Below the pieces are notes generated by a model. It saw only the letters and a list, made by a program, of their open reading frames with translations, was not told where the DNA came from and did no database searches. Positions 34,035 to 44,017 of a stretch of 64,000 bases of DNA are shown in pieces (positions within the stretch are counted from its first letter, which is position 1; each line of letters opens with the position of its first letter). Source of the stretch: Fallopia convolvulus (taxonomy: Eukaryota; Streptophyta; Magnoliopsida; Caryophyllales; Polygonaceae); assembly GCA_964016875.1 (NCBI GenBank), contig OZ024721.1, positions 9,863,001 through 9,927,000 on the forward strand. Reading direction: 5' to 3'. Made by a program: the position numbers and the translations under genes.

Positions 34035-35065
34035 CAACGCCTACGACTCCATTGCGGTTCTAGGCTCATAGTTGATGTCGTAACCGTTCAGGTGTACTAG
34101 CCACCTAACAAGTCGACTTGACAATTTTGGTCTTGACATGATACTCTTCATAGGAAAGTTAGTCCTCACAATTATTGAATAACTTTCAAAATATGGATGT
34201 AACTTGATAGATGCCATAACTAAGGAAAGTACTAATTTTCAACAGATGAATACTTGGTTTTGGCGTATAACAAGGTTTTACTTATGTTATAAATTAGCAA
34301 TTGGTCTCCATTTAATTCTCGGATGAGCATGGCGCTGAGTTGACTACTACTTCTGTTACAACTAGATACATGAAAAGCATCTCCCCTTGTTTAGGTTTTG
34401 AAAGAATATGGGGATTCAATAGGTATTTCTGAAGATCTTGAAACACGTTTTCATGTTTCTATGTCCATCTGAATGAACTGTTCTTCTTTAGGATGTCGTA
34501 AAACACATTGCTTTTATCGGATGACTTCGAAATAAACCTATTTAGAGCTGCCACCCATCCGGTTAACTCTTGTATGTCTTTGACACATTGGGCTGGTCAG
34601 AGGTCTAAAATCGACCCTATTTGCTCTAGGCTTGCTTCAATTCCTCTTTCTGTCACCATGTTGTCAACAAACTTTCCTAACTGCACGTCGAAAGAGCATT
34701 TTGTTGGATTCAGCTTCATCTTGTACTGTCTTAGAATCTAAACGGCCTCCTCCAAGTGTTGTATGTGGTCGTCACCTTTCATGGATTTGATTAACATGCT
34801 ATCGATATAGACTTCCATGGTATCCCCTAGTTTGTCCTGCAACATCATATTAACCAATCTCTGATAAGTAGCACATTCGTTGTTAAGTCCAAACGGCACA
34901 ACCTTATAACAATAAATTCATTGGTTAGTACCGAATGTCGTTTTTTCTTGATTGTCGGGATGCATTAGTATTTAATGATATCCACTAAATGCATCCATAA
35001 AAGTTAAAAATTCATGCCTAACTATCGCATCCACCATTGCATCAATATGAGACAAAGGGAATGGG
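34035..35065 (-). pseudogene. Tat reverse transcriptase (3' half) and first RNase H
   Basis: Reading downwards from 35065: FPLSHIDAMVDA, FLTFMDAFSGYH, an EKTTF segment, VVPFGLNNECATYQRLV and VYIDSMLIKSMK, where the second catalytic Asp of YIDDM is Ser. The connection (AALNRFISKSSDK) and RNase H to YEPRTAM follow. Several in-frame stops are present. The part of RT before PLSHID is missing. Confidence 0.75.
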
Positions 35066-35069
35066 TATT

Positions 35070-37113
35070 TGGTGGAGTCCCGCTACAAAGCGTGATCGCA
35101 ACACCCCTAGTGAAGCGCTTATGCCCGCCTTGAAGAATAAATCCTCCAAGTAAGCAAAGAACTCTTCCGGGGTCATGGACCCTTGTCGTGCATCATTGAG
35201 CATCATCCGGACCTTTCCTTGTAATCCCGAGGAACGTACTTCCGCTTCATTATAAAGACCAATTGATGTCATCCGTAATGGCGACCTTGGTTTTTCGAGC
35301 ACGCTCGGTGACAAACCGGTTCCATCACGTACGTGCGGCACCCTGGAAATGAAGGGTGATGACCTTGACCTTCTCATGCTCTTCATAATGGAAATTTTGA
35401 AGGACATGCTCAATACCCTAAAACAAAGTAATTAATAAAAGCATCAGGTTCGTAATTACCTAGAAAGGTTCGAATTGTATCTTGACACCGCGGCGTGATA
35501 CATGTGCCAGACGGTTGTCGTTGGCGTGTCGGTTTGGACAGGGAGGCGGGGTTCGATTTCGGCGTCGGCCTCGAGGTGTCCCTTGACCATGTCCGCCGTC
35601 ATCATCACTCGGCTTGTCGCCTCTATCGTGTTGTGGGTGCCTATGGTCCTTTCGGTTCCGGTCACGGTCACGCTGGTCCTCGTCGCGCCGAGGCCGTTGG
35701 CAGTTGTCACGACGTTTCCGTCGATCTTAGTATGCGTGGTTCTCAGGGAGCTTGGGCGGCGGGATCTAATCCCGGTCCCTTTTAGCCACTCCTCCGAATC
35801 ATGGACCGGAGGGTGCTCAAATTCGTCCTTGGTTTCCTCATCGTACTCCGTGTAGGAGCCCTCGGAATTCGAGTACGGTGTAGTCAGGCTTTGATGGCCA
35901 TGATAGTCATTGACATCGTAGTTATCTCAACCCTTCTTCTTCTTCTTCTTCTTCGGCGTAGGGGTCTTTGATTTCTTTTTCCTTTTAGCTTGATGAAACC
36001 GCCACTCTGTCGAGTCATAGTCCTTGTCGGAATGTGTTGGGTATGCAATCCAAGTCCCACATGGGAAAATGAGGAAGTGAAGACTTCTTTATAAAGAGAA
36101 AGCATGCTCCATTAGTATGAGGCCTTTTGGGAAGGAGCCCAAAACAAAACTGTGCGGGCTAAGACAAAAGCGGACAATATCATATTATTGTGGAGCTATG
36201 TGTGCATGTGGCCCAATAAGGTGGGTGGCCCGGGCCCAACAAATGGTATCAGAGCCGATGGTTCGGCTGGGACAAACACGGAACCCAATGTGACTTGGTG
36301 CTGGAACATACGGGTGTAGAGTGGTATAGCTCGATGGCGTGGGTGCAAGTCCTTGGTAGTGTTATGTGGGAGATCCTCAATGTGACCTGGCGATTGAAGA
36401 TCTGTGCTACCCTGTATCGAAAGTCTACTTGATATTTTGGTGGTCGAGTGGCGTGTTCCGTAGTGGTAGCGGCAGTACAAGATGGGAGATCTCCGTAGGT
36501 GATAGCGGTGATGGAAGATGATTTTGCTGAAGGGGAGGCCATGACTTATGTGGTCCTTGGTTTGAGGGGACGATTGTTGGGTATGCAATCCAAGTCCCAC
36601 ATGGGAAAATAAGGAAGTGAAGACCTCCTTATAATGAGAAAGCACAATCCATTAGTATGAGGCCTTTTGGGAAGGAGCCCAAAACAAATCCGTCCGGGCT
36701 AAGCCCAAAGCGGACAATATCATACTATCGTGGAGCTATGTGTGCATGTGGCCCAACAAGGTAGGTGGCCCGGGCCCAACAGAATGGACGTCATGGACCA
36801 TCTATACGTCATCTTCATTCCCGGTCGACCGGCTTTCCTTCATGGATTCCAAGCGTTATATTCCATGTTGGGGAGAAGGCTCAACCATCTGTGCCTTGCC
36901 CTTCTTCTGCACCATACCCCTCGGAACCGAAACGCCGCGTGGTTGCACGCTCGGATTCAAGGGCTGAGAGTAGACCGACATCATGGCCTTTTTTGAGACA
37001 TCATTTCAACAAACATACGCTCCATTTGAGTGAAATGCGCTTCGAGTGTTTGCCCACCAGCCAACGGCTTGACCCCATAATGCGACCCCGTTATTGGATG
37101 CTAGCAAAGAAGA
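35070..37113 (-). pseudogene. Ty3/gypsy-type gag remnant of a different element
   Basis: On the minus strand a gag-like region contains HEKVKVITLHFQGAARTWWN in a broken frame, then QGSMTPEEFFAYLEDLFFKA and LRSRFVAGLH, a retrotransposon capsid pattern unlike the Tat gags here. A repetitive Arg/Asp-rich stretch precedes it (about 35500-35720). The N-terminal part continues beyond the TRIM (36787-37113), where the Athila family-2 LTR cuts it off. At 35065-35075 it joins Tat RT with no LTR between, so a deletion or recombination joined two elements. Confidence 0.5.
36035..36781 (+). mobile_element. TRIM element (terminal-repeat retrotransposon in miniature)
   Basis: Two 207 bp LTRs (36035-36241 and 36575-36781), both TGTTGGGTATGC...GGGCCCAACA, enclose a 333 bp core. 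A perfect GAATG target duplication flanks the element (36030-36034 and 36782-36786). A primer site TGGTATCAGAGC for initiator tRNA-Met is at 36244-36255, two bases inside the 5' LTR. A purine-rich tract TTTGAGGGGACGA precedes the 3' LTR. Nothing is encoded, so movement needs another element's proteins. The orientation comes from primer site and polypurine tract. Confidence 0.93.
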
Positions 37114-38521
37114 TGATGTTCATGTTTTTAGTATAGTTTTCGGTGTTTTTCTTAGGTTGTTTAGTTTAGTTTTACTAAGTTTTAGTAGTTGTTTTGTGTG
37201 TTTTTGGATAAGTTTGCATATTTTGTGAAAAGTATGGAAGCTACTCCGTTTTTGTGTTTTTCTTAGGATTTTGAAATAGAAAAGAGCATTATGAGAGGAG
37301 TTAGAGTCAAGTGATCGATGGTGGAATGCATGAAGGAAAGAGAAGAAAAGATACATCTTGAAGATCTCATTGAGGGTCGGTACCGAGCTATGCAACAGGA
37401 TTTTGTTTCGAAAATTCAGCAAGAGTCTACCAACCCTGCGCAGGTCGTTACCGAGGTGGCCTGTGTCGGTAGACGGCGCCAACTTTCAGAAAATCTATCT
37501 TTTATATCACAATATTTTTAGTTTAGAAAGTTTCTATCTTTTAGAACCCTTGTTAGATAGTTTCTCTTAGTATAAGTACCCTATTTTAGTTTAAGTTAAG
37601 AGAGTTAGTTCGGTTTTGAGAAGAACAGGTTAGTTTGGGAGAGGATTCTGTTTGGTTCTGTCGAGAGAGAGAGAGAGAGAGAATCGTGATCGAGTCTTTG
37701 TTCTTGTTCTTCATTGTTGTTTCTGAGTTTGAACGAGCTTGGTTGTAAGACGAGATTTTTATATTTCAAGTAAATTTTATTTCAATGTTTTCTTTCAATC
37801 TAGTTGTTTGTTTTGTTTCAATCATGAGTGAGTAGTTTACTTTTCTAGGACCGGGGTTGAAACTCGACATAGTTATGCATGATTGAATGAATGTGTTGAA
37901 TGTTTTGAATGCCTTCTATCCTTTATCTACTTGTTTGTGCTTATACTTAGACGAAAGTCGAAGTAATTTGAGTTTATCGCTTGATCGAAAGAGAAAGTAA
38001 TGATCTTGAATGTTGATATTGTTCGGTAACGAAAGTTTCGAGCTTTGGATTCAAAAATAAGTAGAAAGCGAATTGATTTATGAAAATTGATTGATTTGCT
38101 TGTTTAGTCAACGAAAGTTGATAGATTTATCTTAAAGGCATGATAATTATCCTTCACACTAGTTCGTTTGCATGATTATGTCGTGGTAACCCTTGTACTA
38201 GTTGTTTTATCATTTGAATTTCCTTAGTTTTCACTTACGAACAGACTTGTTTCCGAGGCACACAGGTCGGTACCAAGCTTGCAGTTGATTTGTTTTGTTT
38301 GCCTAGTTTTAGTTGAAACCCAGCGTCGTTACCGACCCTGACAAGGTCGGTACCGAGGGCTGTCGTAGCCTTGTTTTGCTTTGTTTTGCTTTGTTTTCTT
38401 GCTTTTGTAGTTCAGTAATCAAACAACCTTTCTTCCCTTGGACGATCCTGACTTCGCTATACTCTGCGGGGTCTTGACTACAAATTTTATTTGTTGTCGA
38501 GTTAAATCTTGCCCTCCAATA
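37114..38521 (+). repeat. 5' LTR, Athila family 2
   Basis: It starts TGATGTTCATGTTTTTAG and ends near CCCTCCAATA, directly before the primer site. Its start and end match the solo LTR at 55995-57456 (TGATGTTCGT...CTCAACA). It contains a GA microsatellite (about 37664-37682) and several TCGGTACCGA-type palindromes (37377, 37445, 38267, 38326, 38347). Confidence 0.82.
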
Positions 38522-38541
38522 AATTGCCGCCGTTGCCGGGG
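38522..38541 (+). promoter_or_regulatory. Primer-binding site, tRNA-Asp type
   Basis: TTGCCGCCGTTGCCGGGGA starts about two bases after the LTR. It differs by two bases from the canonical TGGCGCCGTTGCCGGGGA that pairs with the 3' end of tRNA-Asp. Both changes are in the part that would pair with CCA and the acceptor stem, so priming may be weakened. Confidence 0.75.
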
Positions 38542-38637
38542 AAGCAACAATGTTTGTTTGATTACTCGTGGGTTCGAGAATAGCCCAACCCCGTTTTTGT
38601 TTTTAATTTTGTTTTCTTTTGTCTGTTTTCTCAGCTT

Positions 38638-40224
38638 ATGCCAGCAGGACGTCACAGGCTTGAGTTTGATAACACTGGTTATTATTCTGAACCTGAACGC
38701 ACCCTGCATCGCAGAAGAAGAGGAAACCAAGCCATGGCAATGACTCCTGAAGAGATGGCCAAACAGATGGCCGCTCTCCAGAGGAAGATGGAGGTGTTAC
38801 AAGCTGATCGAGACGCTGTTGCTACAACAGCTGAACGTGAACGAGTAAACGTTGAACGTCACCGAGATGACAATGCTCGTCTACAAGAGTAGTTGAATGC
38901 CTATCCAAGGAATGCCAAATAGTATATGCATCCAGAACTGAGGGTGCCAGAGTCTGCAATCGTGCTTCCGGAGATAGAGAAGACTTTTGAGATTAAGTCT
39001 CAATTTATATCCTTAATCAAACGGGCTCAGTTTGAAGGGAAACCTACTGAATGCCCTATGGAACATATTAAAATTTTTCTTGATTTATGTGACACTATTG
39101 TTGCTGAAGGTGTCTCACTAGAATATGTTCTGTTAAAAGCTTTCAGGTGGTCTCTTACTGGAAAGGACCTGATTTGGTTGGAGAGCTTACCTCCTAAGTC
39201 TATCAAGACTTGGAAGGCTTTGTATGATCAATTTTTGACAAAGTTCTTCCCTCCTTCCAAGACAAAACGCATCACCTCCTATCACCAGCTGCCTAATGAG
39301 ACCTTTGTAGAGACATAGGAGAGGTTCAAGGAGATGCTCAGACAGTGTCCCACTCATGGGCAACCCCTATATGTGCTCCAAGAAATCTTCTTCCAAGGGA
39401 TTAATGCAGAAAGGAAGAACCGCATCAACATGCACACTGCTTGCGGTTTTATTGAGATGGATCCCATTGCTGTATGGGAACTGCTGGACAAGTTGTCTAA
39501 TTACGATGCCATGTATGGGGCCCAGCAGTTGACCCAACCACAAAAACGTCTCTACATCCCAAACAAAGACGAATTTGATCATGAAGTCAAAAATCAATTT
39601 CTACAGGATGAGATCAACCGTCTGAAGAAACAGGTAAGTTTTCTGAAAACCTCTCAACCCTATCAAGAGTGTGGCTCTTCTGCCCATAGTACTTCTGCTT
39701 GCACTAACATCGAGCAGGTTAGAGCCGTTGGGACATACGCTGAGATGAATTATATGAGAGGGCAGTACAGAAATCCTCCTGCTAATTATGACAAGCCAAA
39801 CAACTTCCAGGCTTGGGGAAATCAAAATCCAAATTATGCAACCCCTCCTCCGGATAGACAGCCCACACCATATCGACCTCCAGGTTATAAGGAAAAGCCA
39901 TCATGGGTGAATGGACTCCATGAAGGGATCAATGGAGTGAAAAATGAGATCAGTGGAGTCCGTTCTGACCTAAAAGGTGTACAAGCACAGTTGGGGGAGA
40001 TTGAGATATGGAGAAAGAATGTAAACTCCCAACTAGGCCACCTAACTGCATAGATTCCGAGGCCGCAAGGGCAACTCCCGGGCCGCCCCGAATAGAACCC
40101 GAGAGGACAGATTGCAGTTGTACATCTTAGGAGCGGAAAGATGCTACCAGATCGTGCCGGAGCTAAGGAGAAGGACCCCAATGCTGAAGATGACGCCTCG
40201 GCCCAGATCAATAACGTGCCGAAG
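38638..40224 (+). pseudogene. Athila family-2 gag with five in-frame TAG codons
   Basis: One frame runs from the ATG at 38638 to the protease and is broken only by TAG codons at 38890, 38920, 39316, 40051 and 40093. The capsid-like block (about 38980-39480) has FISLIKRAQFEG, HIKIFLDLCDTI, WLESLPPKSI and YDQFLTKFFPPSKT, the Athila gag pattern. A Cys-poor nucleocapsid region with YRPPGYKEKPSW and a coiled repeat (GINGVKNEISGVRSDLKGV) follow. In related proteins four of the five TAG positions seem to be Gln and one Trp. Confidence 0.75.
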
Positions 40225-40742
40225 AGGGTCGTTACCGAGCCTAAACCACTCGGCACCGATGCTCCCAAGCCCGTTACCGACCCCAAACATGGTAATTTTT
40301 CTACACCGAACCACTATCTCAATCCCAGGCTCGTTACCGACCCCACCAGGGTCGGTACCGATCCTTCTACGGCACCGATCGACCCGATTGTCGAACCGGT
40401 AGCACCACCTCTCGAGCCCGCTTTGGTTCCGAGATTGGTGAAGTCTCTCCCCTTCCCTACTAAGAAGTTTAAGGACTCAACAGAAGGCAAGTTTAAGCGT
40501 TTCGTTAAGATTCTTCAAGGCTTAAATATTTCTATACCATTCGCTGAGGCCCTAAGCGAAATGCCGGCTTACACGAAATTTTTGAAAGACATTCTTAGCA
40601 GGAAAAGGTCAATAACGGATCTGACAGATGAGGTCCGATCCATTACCCTTCCGGAAAATCTAGGTGACACAAGGAGATTTGCTATCACTATTGGGATTGG
40701 CGACCACCGATTCAAAGCATTATGCGATTTGGGGGCCAGCGC
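40225..40742 (+). pseudogene. Athila family-2 gag-protease linker and first part of protease
   Basis: The Pro-rich linker (40225-40430) encodes VTEPKPLGTDAPKPVTDPKH and similar, read from a run of TCGTTACCGA-type palindromes. The protease follows, with a region resembling FPTKKFKDSTEGKFKRFVKI and then ALCDLGAS (about 40719-40742), where the 20.7 kb Tat element enters directly after the active-site motif. Confidence 0.75.
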
Positions 40743-41552
40743 TGATGAAACCCGAAATAAACCGTCGCTAGAAGACAAGAAACGAGATTCTTTTATTCGA
40801 TTGTGCAAACGCTTGCTCTTTATTTATTGTTTTCTTACAACGAGGTTACAAACCAACGAGGTTTACAAATAGACGAGATTGACACCCTATACCTCCTACG
40901 AGTACTCGAGATCTCGATCTAACAATGTTCGAGATCTCCTAATAGCTATGTGATTCTACCACCTACGGATCACTTGATGGATTCTTGGCGCGAGGCTGAG
41001 CTTTGAGTTCGAGCGTGGTGAAGATGTCTTGCAAGGTTGTGTAGCGAGGTCTTTGGTGTGAGCGAAAACTCTGTGTGACTTCAAGTCTTTTTGTGGACTT
41101 CACTTCTCTATAGCGAGGTCTTTTGACGATGTTTCAACACGTCGATCTTCAACGAGCAAGATAGTTCTTGAGTTCAAGATGTTTTTCGACCTCTTTCCAA
41201 TTACGAGGTTCTTCCCCTTTTATAGAGAATTGAGGGGCCGAGTTTTGGTTATTGCTCGATGTGGGACGCCCGAGGTCGGGGTTCCTGATTGGTCCGGAGG
41301 TGAGGCAACCGATGATTGGTTGGTAGGAATGGCGACAGCTTAGTGGTCGAGCTGGGCGGGGATGTCAGCTAAGTCCGTGACAAGGTTTGGACATCGTCGT
41401 CGAGGCTCAAACCTCGTGCGGATAGGGATTTTACTAAAATAAAAAGGGGGGCACGGTTGTGGGCCCCGGAATCCACCTTGGGAATCCTGTCGGGCCCGCT
41501 TGTTCCTCGTACCCCGGGCCCACTTCCTGTTCTACTATTTTGAGTACCACCA
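40743..41552 (-). repeat. 3' LTR (left) of the nested Tat element
   Basis: On the plus strand it runs TGATGAAACCCG...TGAGTACCACCA. From 40897 on it matches 60783-61433 closely. The first 154 bp are absent from the other copy. Confidence 0.82.
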
Positions 41553-41825
41553 CAACCCCATGGCCTGGGGACCTCGTCCCGAGGATCCCAGGTCATAAAC
41601 ACGAGGTGTAGTTGGTTCATTGAACCCGGGGTGAGGGGTTCATACTTCCTAGGATTGTGAGGTGCGAGATCTTTAGAGATTGGGTGGACATATTGTGAGG
41701 AATTTGATTGCGAGGCCTGACACTTAAGCTTTTCTCTCGTTCGTACGCGCGATGTTTCCTGGGCCTGCTCCCCCGAGTTTTGCTTAATGGGCCGTCAAGG
41801 CAGACCAGGTTGATCAGCGCATCCA

Positions 41826-42107
41826 GAATCCTCAGTAACAACTGGAGCCGTCTTTTTACCCCTAACTGGCCCCTTTACAGTATCCACGTCCAAATCTTCA
41901 TCCTGAACCTTAATGAACCGAGTTTCAAATTTATCCTTTTACCTTCCTAGCTGTGGGGGCCATTTCTTCAGCCATGGTGAAATCCTCATCCATCTCCTCT
42001 TCATCAGAATCCTCAATAACAACTAGAGTCGTCTTTTTACCCCTAACTAGCCCCTTTACAGTATCCACGTCCAAATCTTCAGCCTGAACCTTAATGAACC
42101 AGTTAGC
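41826..42107. repeat. About 100 bp duplication at the broken end of the family-1 element
   Basis: The segment 42010-42107 recurs at 41826-41924 in direct orientation with about a dozen differences (shared CCCCTTTACAGTATCCACGT and AAATCTTC). The outer copy ends at the junction with Tat sequence at about 41823. Confidence 0.75.
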
Positions 42108-43052
42108 TGGACTGTCCCCAATCTGCACTCGGTGTCCATCAGGAAGCTTCATTACTCTCCCAGAATCACCAATCACCTAGAAATAGGAGTTCCTATACTT
42201 ATAGAGAGCGCCCATCTTCTTCAGCATGGTGAAATCAATAGGCAAAGGCGGAATATCAACCTTTAACCTGCTAAGATCGACTCCAAAGTGCTTGGCTAGG
42301 AAAGTCACAATCCCACCAATACAAATAGCTCCACCACCTTTGTTTCCAACATGGGCCATGTGGTGCATCATCATAGCACCCACATTCAACTGCTTCCTCT
42401 TCAAACTAGCAACCAACACAGTGACATCCTTCTTGGGGCAGTTGTTTCCACCATCACCTCGCCCATTCAGGGTGCTAGCAATAAATCTCTGGAAAACCTT
42501 AATAGCGGGATGAGTAATGGGAGAGGCTTTTTCTTTAGAAGGCTTATATTTTGCCCTCCCTGTGATGGTTCTCCAGAAGTGCTTATCATCCCATGTAGCA
42601 CCTGTCTCAGTAAGCACTACATCTCTACTAATAGGGAAATTGCAAAAACCAAACACTCGGTTGACCTCTTTCAAAGTCATCTTCCTCCTTACTCCTCCTA
42701 GCCAGAACTTGATCTCTCCTTCTCCTTTGAAATCAGTGGACAAAGTGCTCAGATACTCCAGTGTTAACCCCTTGAAGGTGGGTTCACACAGCTTCAAGAA
42801 CTTGCCCATATGCAAATATGCCCCTATCTCATTCAACAGATGAGCTATCCCGATCTCATTCATCAGGTTCCAGTCTATGAACCGAGTTGCTTTCCATTGC
42901 CTATCCTTCAGAAGCTCAAACCGAATGACATGACTGTTCTTTGTCAGAGTGATCCCAAAAGTCTCTTGGGTGGTCTCTCCCACCATAGCAGGGGGAGCTA
43001 AAGCAGCTCGGGATGATGAAGCTCCATCAGTTCTACCTCTCTTGTTACCCAT
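41930..43052 (-). pseudogene. Athila family-1 third ORF (plant transposon-type protein)
   Basis: It starts MGNKRGRTDGASSSRAALAP. It contains FKGLTLEYLSTLSTDFKGEG, the MTLKEVNRVFGFCNF block, HMAHVGNKGGGAICIGGIVT and MLKKMGALYKYRNSYF. A TAG at about 42177 stands where the 4428 copy has Trp, after which the frame continues (VIGDSGRVMKLPDGHRVQIG) to about 41930. It is the undeleted version of the ORF in the small element and shows that about 90 N-terminal codons are missing there. Confidence 0.7.
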
Positions 43053-43059
43053 GATTTCA

Positions 43060-43950
43060 GAATCTCAATTAAACCTGCACAAACACCACACACAAACCAA
43101 ACAAACGCAATTCCGTTGTCCCGGCAAGGACAACCACAACAATATTTCACAGATAAGCTCTCAAACGCTCTCTTCCCCCACTACCTAGAACAATTTAATC
43201 AAAATTTAATCAAAATTTAATCAAAATTCAATCAAATTTCTAGGTAATTTTCGGATTTGCATGCAAAGTTCAAATAAAACACGAATCTAGACTAGAATCA
43301 TGCAATAAACAAACTTTTGTAAAGGACTTAAGCCTAAATCCGAGCCTAAAGGGGTGAAATTCGAAGTTTTCTAGCCAAACCTAGATCTTGATTCAATCCT
43401 ATAAAAACCGAAATTTAATGGGGAGTTTGAGAAAACTTACTTGAATCCTTGTTGATGTAGAGTTGTTTGCTTGATAGGGGTTGAAAATCCACCTTAAAAA
43501 GCTTGAGTGGAGCTTGAGACCTTGAGCTTCAATGGAGGTTTAGAGAGGGTAGAAGGAAGAGGGGCTGTTGAATGAGAAAGAAAGAAGAGAAGGGCTCGAT
43601 TTTTTTTATTTAGGTTCGCTGCAGACGACCGATTGCGAGGGATCGGCCACAATTGTGCGGCCGCGCTTTTGCGATCCCGCGCAATCATGCTTCAGTTGCA
43701 ATTGCTCGGTTTCGGGTTTGGGATTGCCTGGCCGTGCTTTTAGCAGCCCAAGCCGCGAAATCTCTTCTGAGCTTGCATTGCTCGGGTTGGCTCAGATTCC
43801 TTGACCACGCAATTTTTTTCAATGCCGAGTTTTTAGCCATTGCACTTCAAAGCTTGCCCGAGCTATCTGTAATTTTAAGGATTATTTCTACCTAGACTAA
43901 CTAACAGAACCAAAAACTTTAAACAGAAAGCAAAAATCAAAACAAATCTA
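43060..43950 (-). other. Spacer between pol and third ORF, with GC-rich palindromic unit
   Basis: No gene. At about 43620-43700 it holds GTGCGGCCGCGC and GATCCCGCGCAATC, the same unit as in the LTR and the gag-pol linker, with further partial copies (AATTGCTCGG) at about 43700-43790. The region just before the third ORF (43060-43200) could contain a leader or splice acceptor; I cannot define one. Confidence 0.5.
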
Positions 43951-43958
43951 TCCTAAAC

Positions 43959-44000
43959 CTTGGGTTGCCTCCCAAGAAGCGCTTGTTTAACGTCTTTAGC
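43959..44000 (-). other. Conserved post-pol motif with hairpin (family 1)
   Basis: On the minus strand, GACGTTAAACAAGCGCTT leads into the hairpin CTTGGG-AGGCAA-CCCAAG (43976-43959), just after the pol stop. The counterpart in family 2 is at 62298-62345. Confidence 0.65.
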
Positions 44001-44017
44001 TTGACGTAAAAAGGATA

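Larger units (their letters stand above)
29200..35065 (-). mobile_element. Decayed minus-strand Tat-lineage element (ends not found)
   Basis: On the minus strand, RT, RNase H, second RNase H and integrase occur in Tat order from 35065 down to 31615, with an opposite-strand ORF region at 29200-30895. No LTR pair was found. The RT start, protease and gag are missing: at about 35065 the RT abuts an unrelated gag. A 602 bp solo LTR sits between the two RNase H domains. Confidence 0.75.

Noticed and set aside
35495..35855. GC-rich plus-strand ORFs of 96-117 codons
   Set aside because: They are shadows of the Arg/Asp-rich gag remnant on the minus strand.
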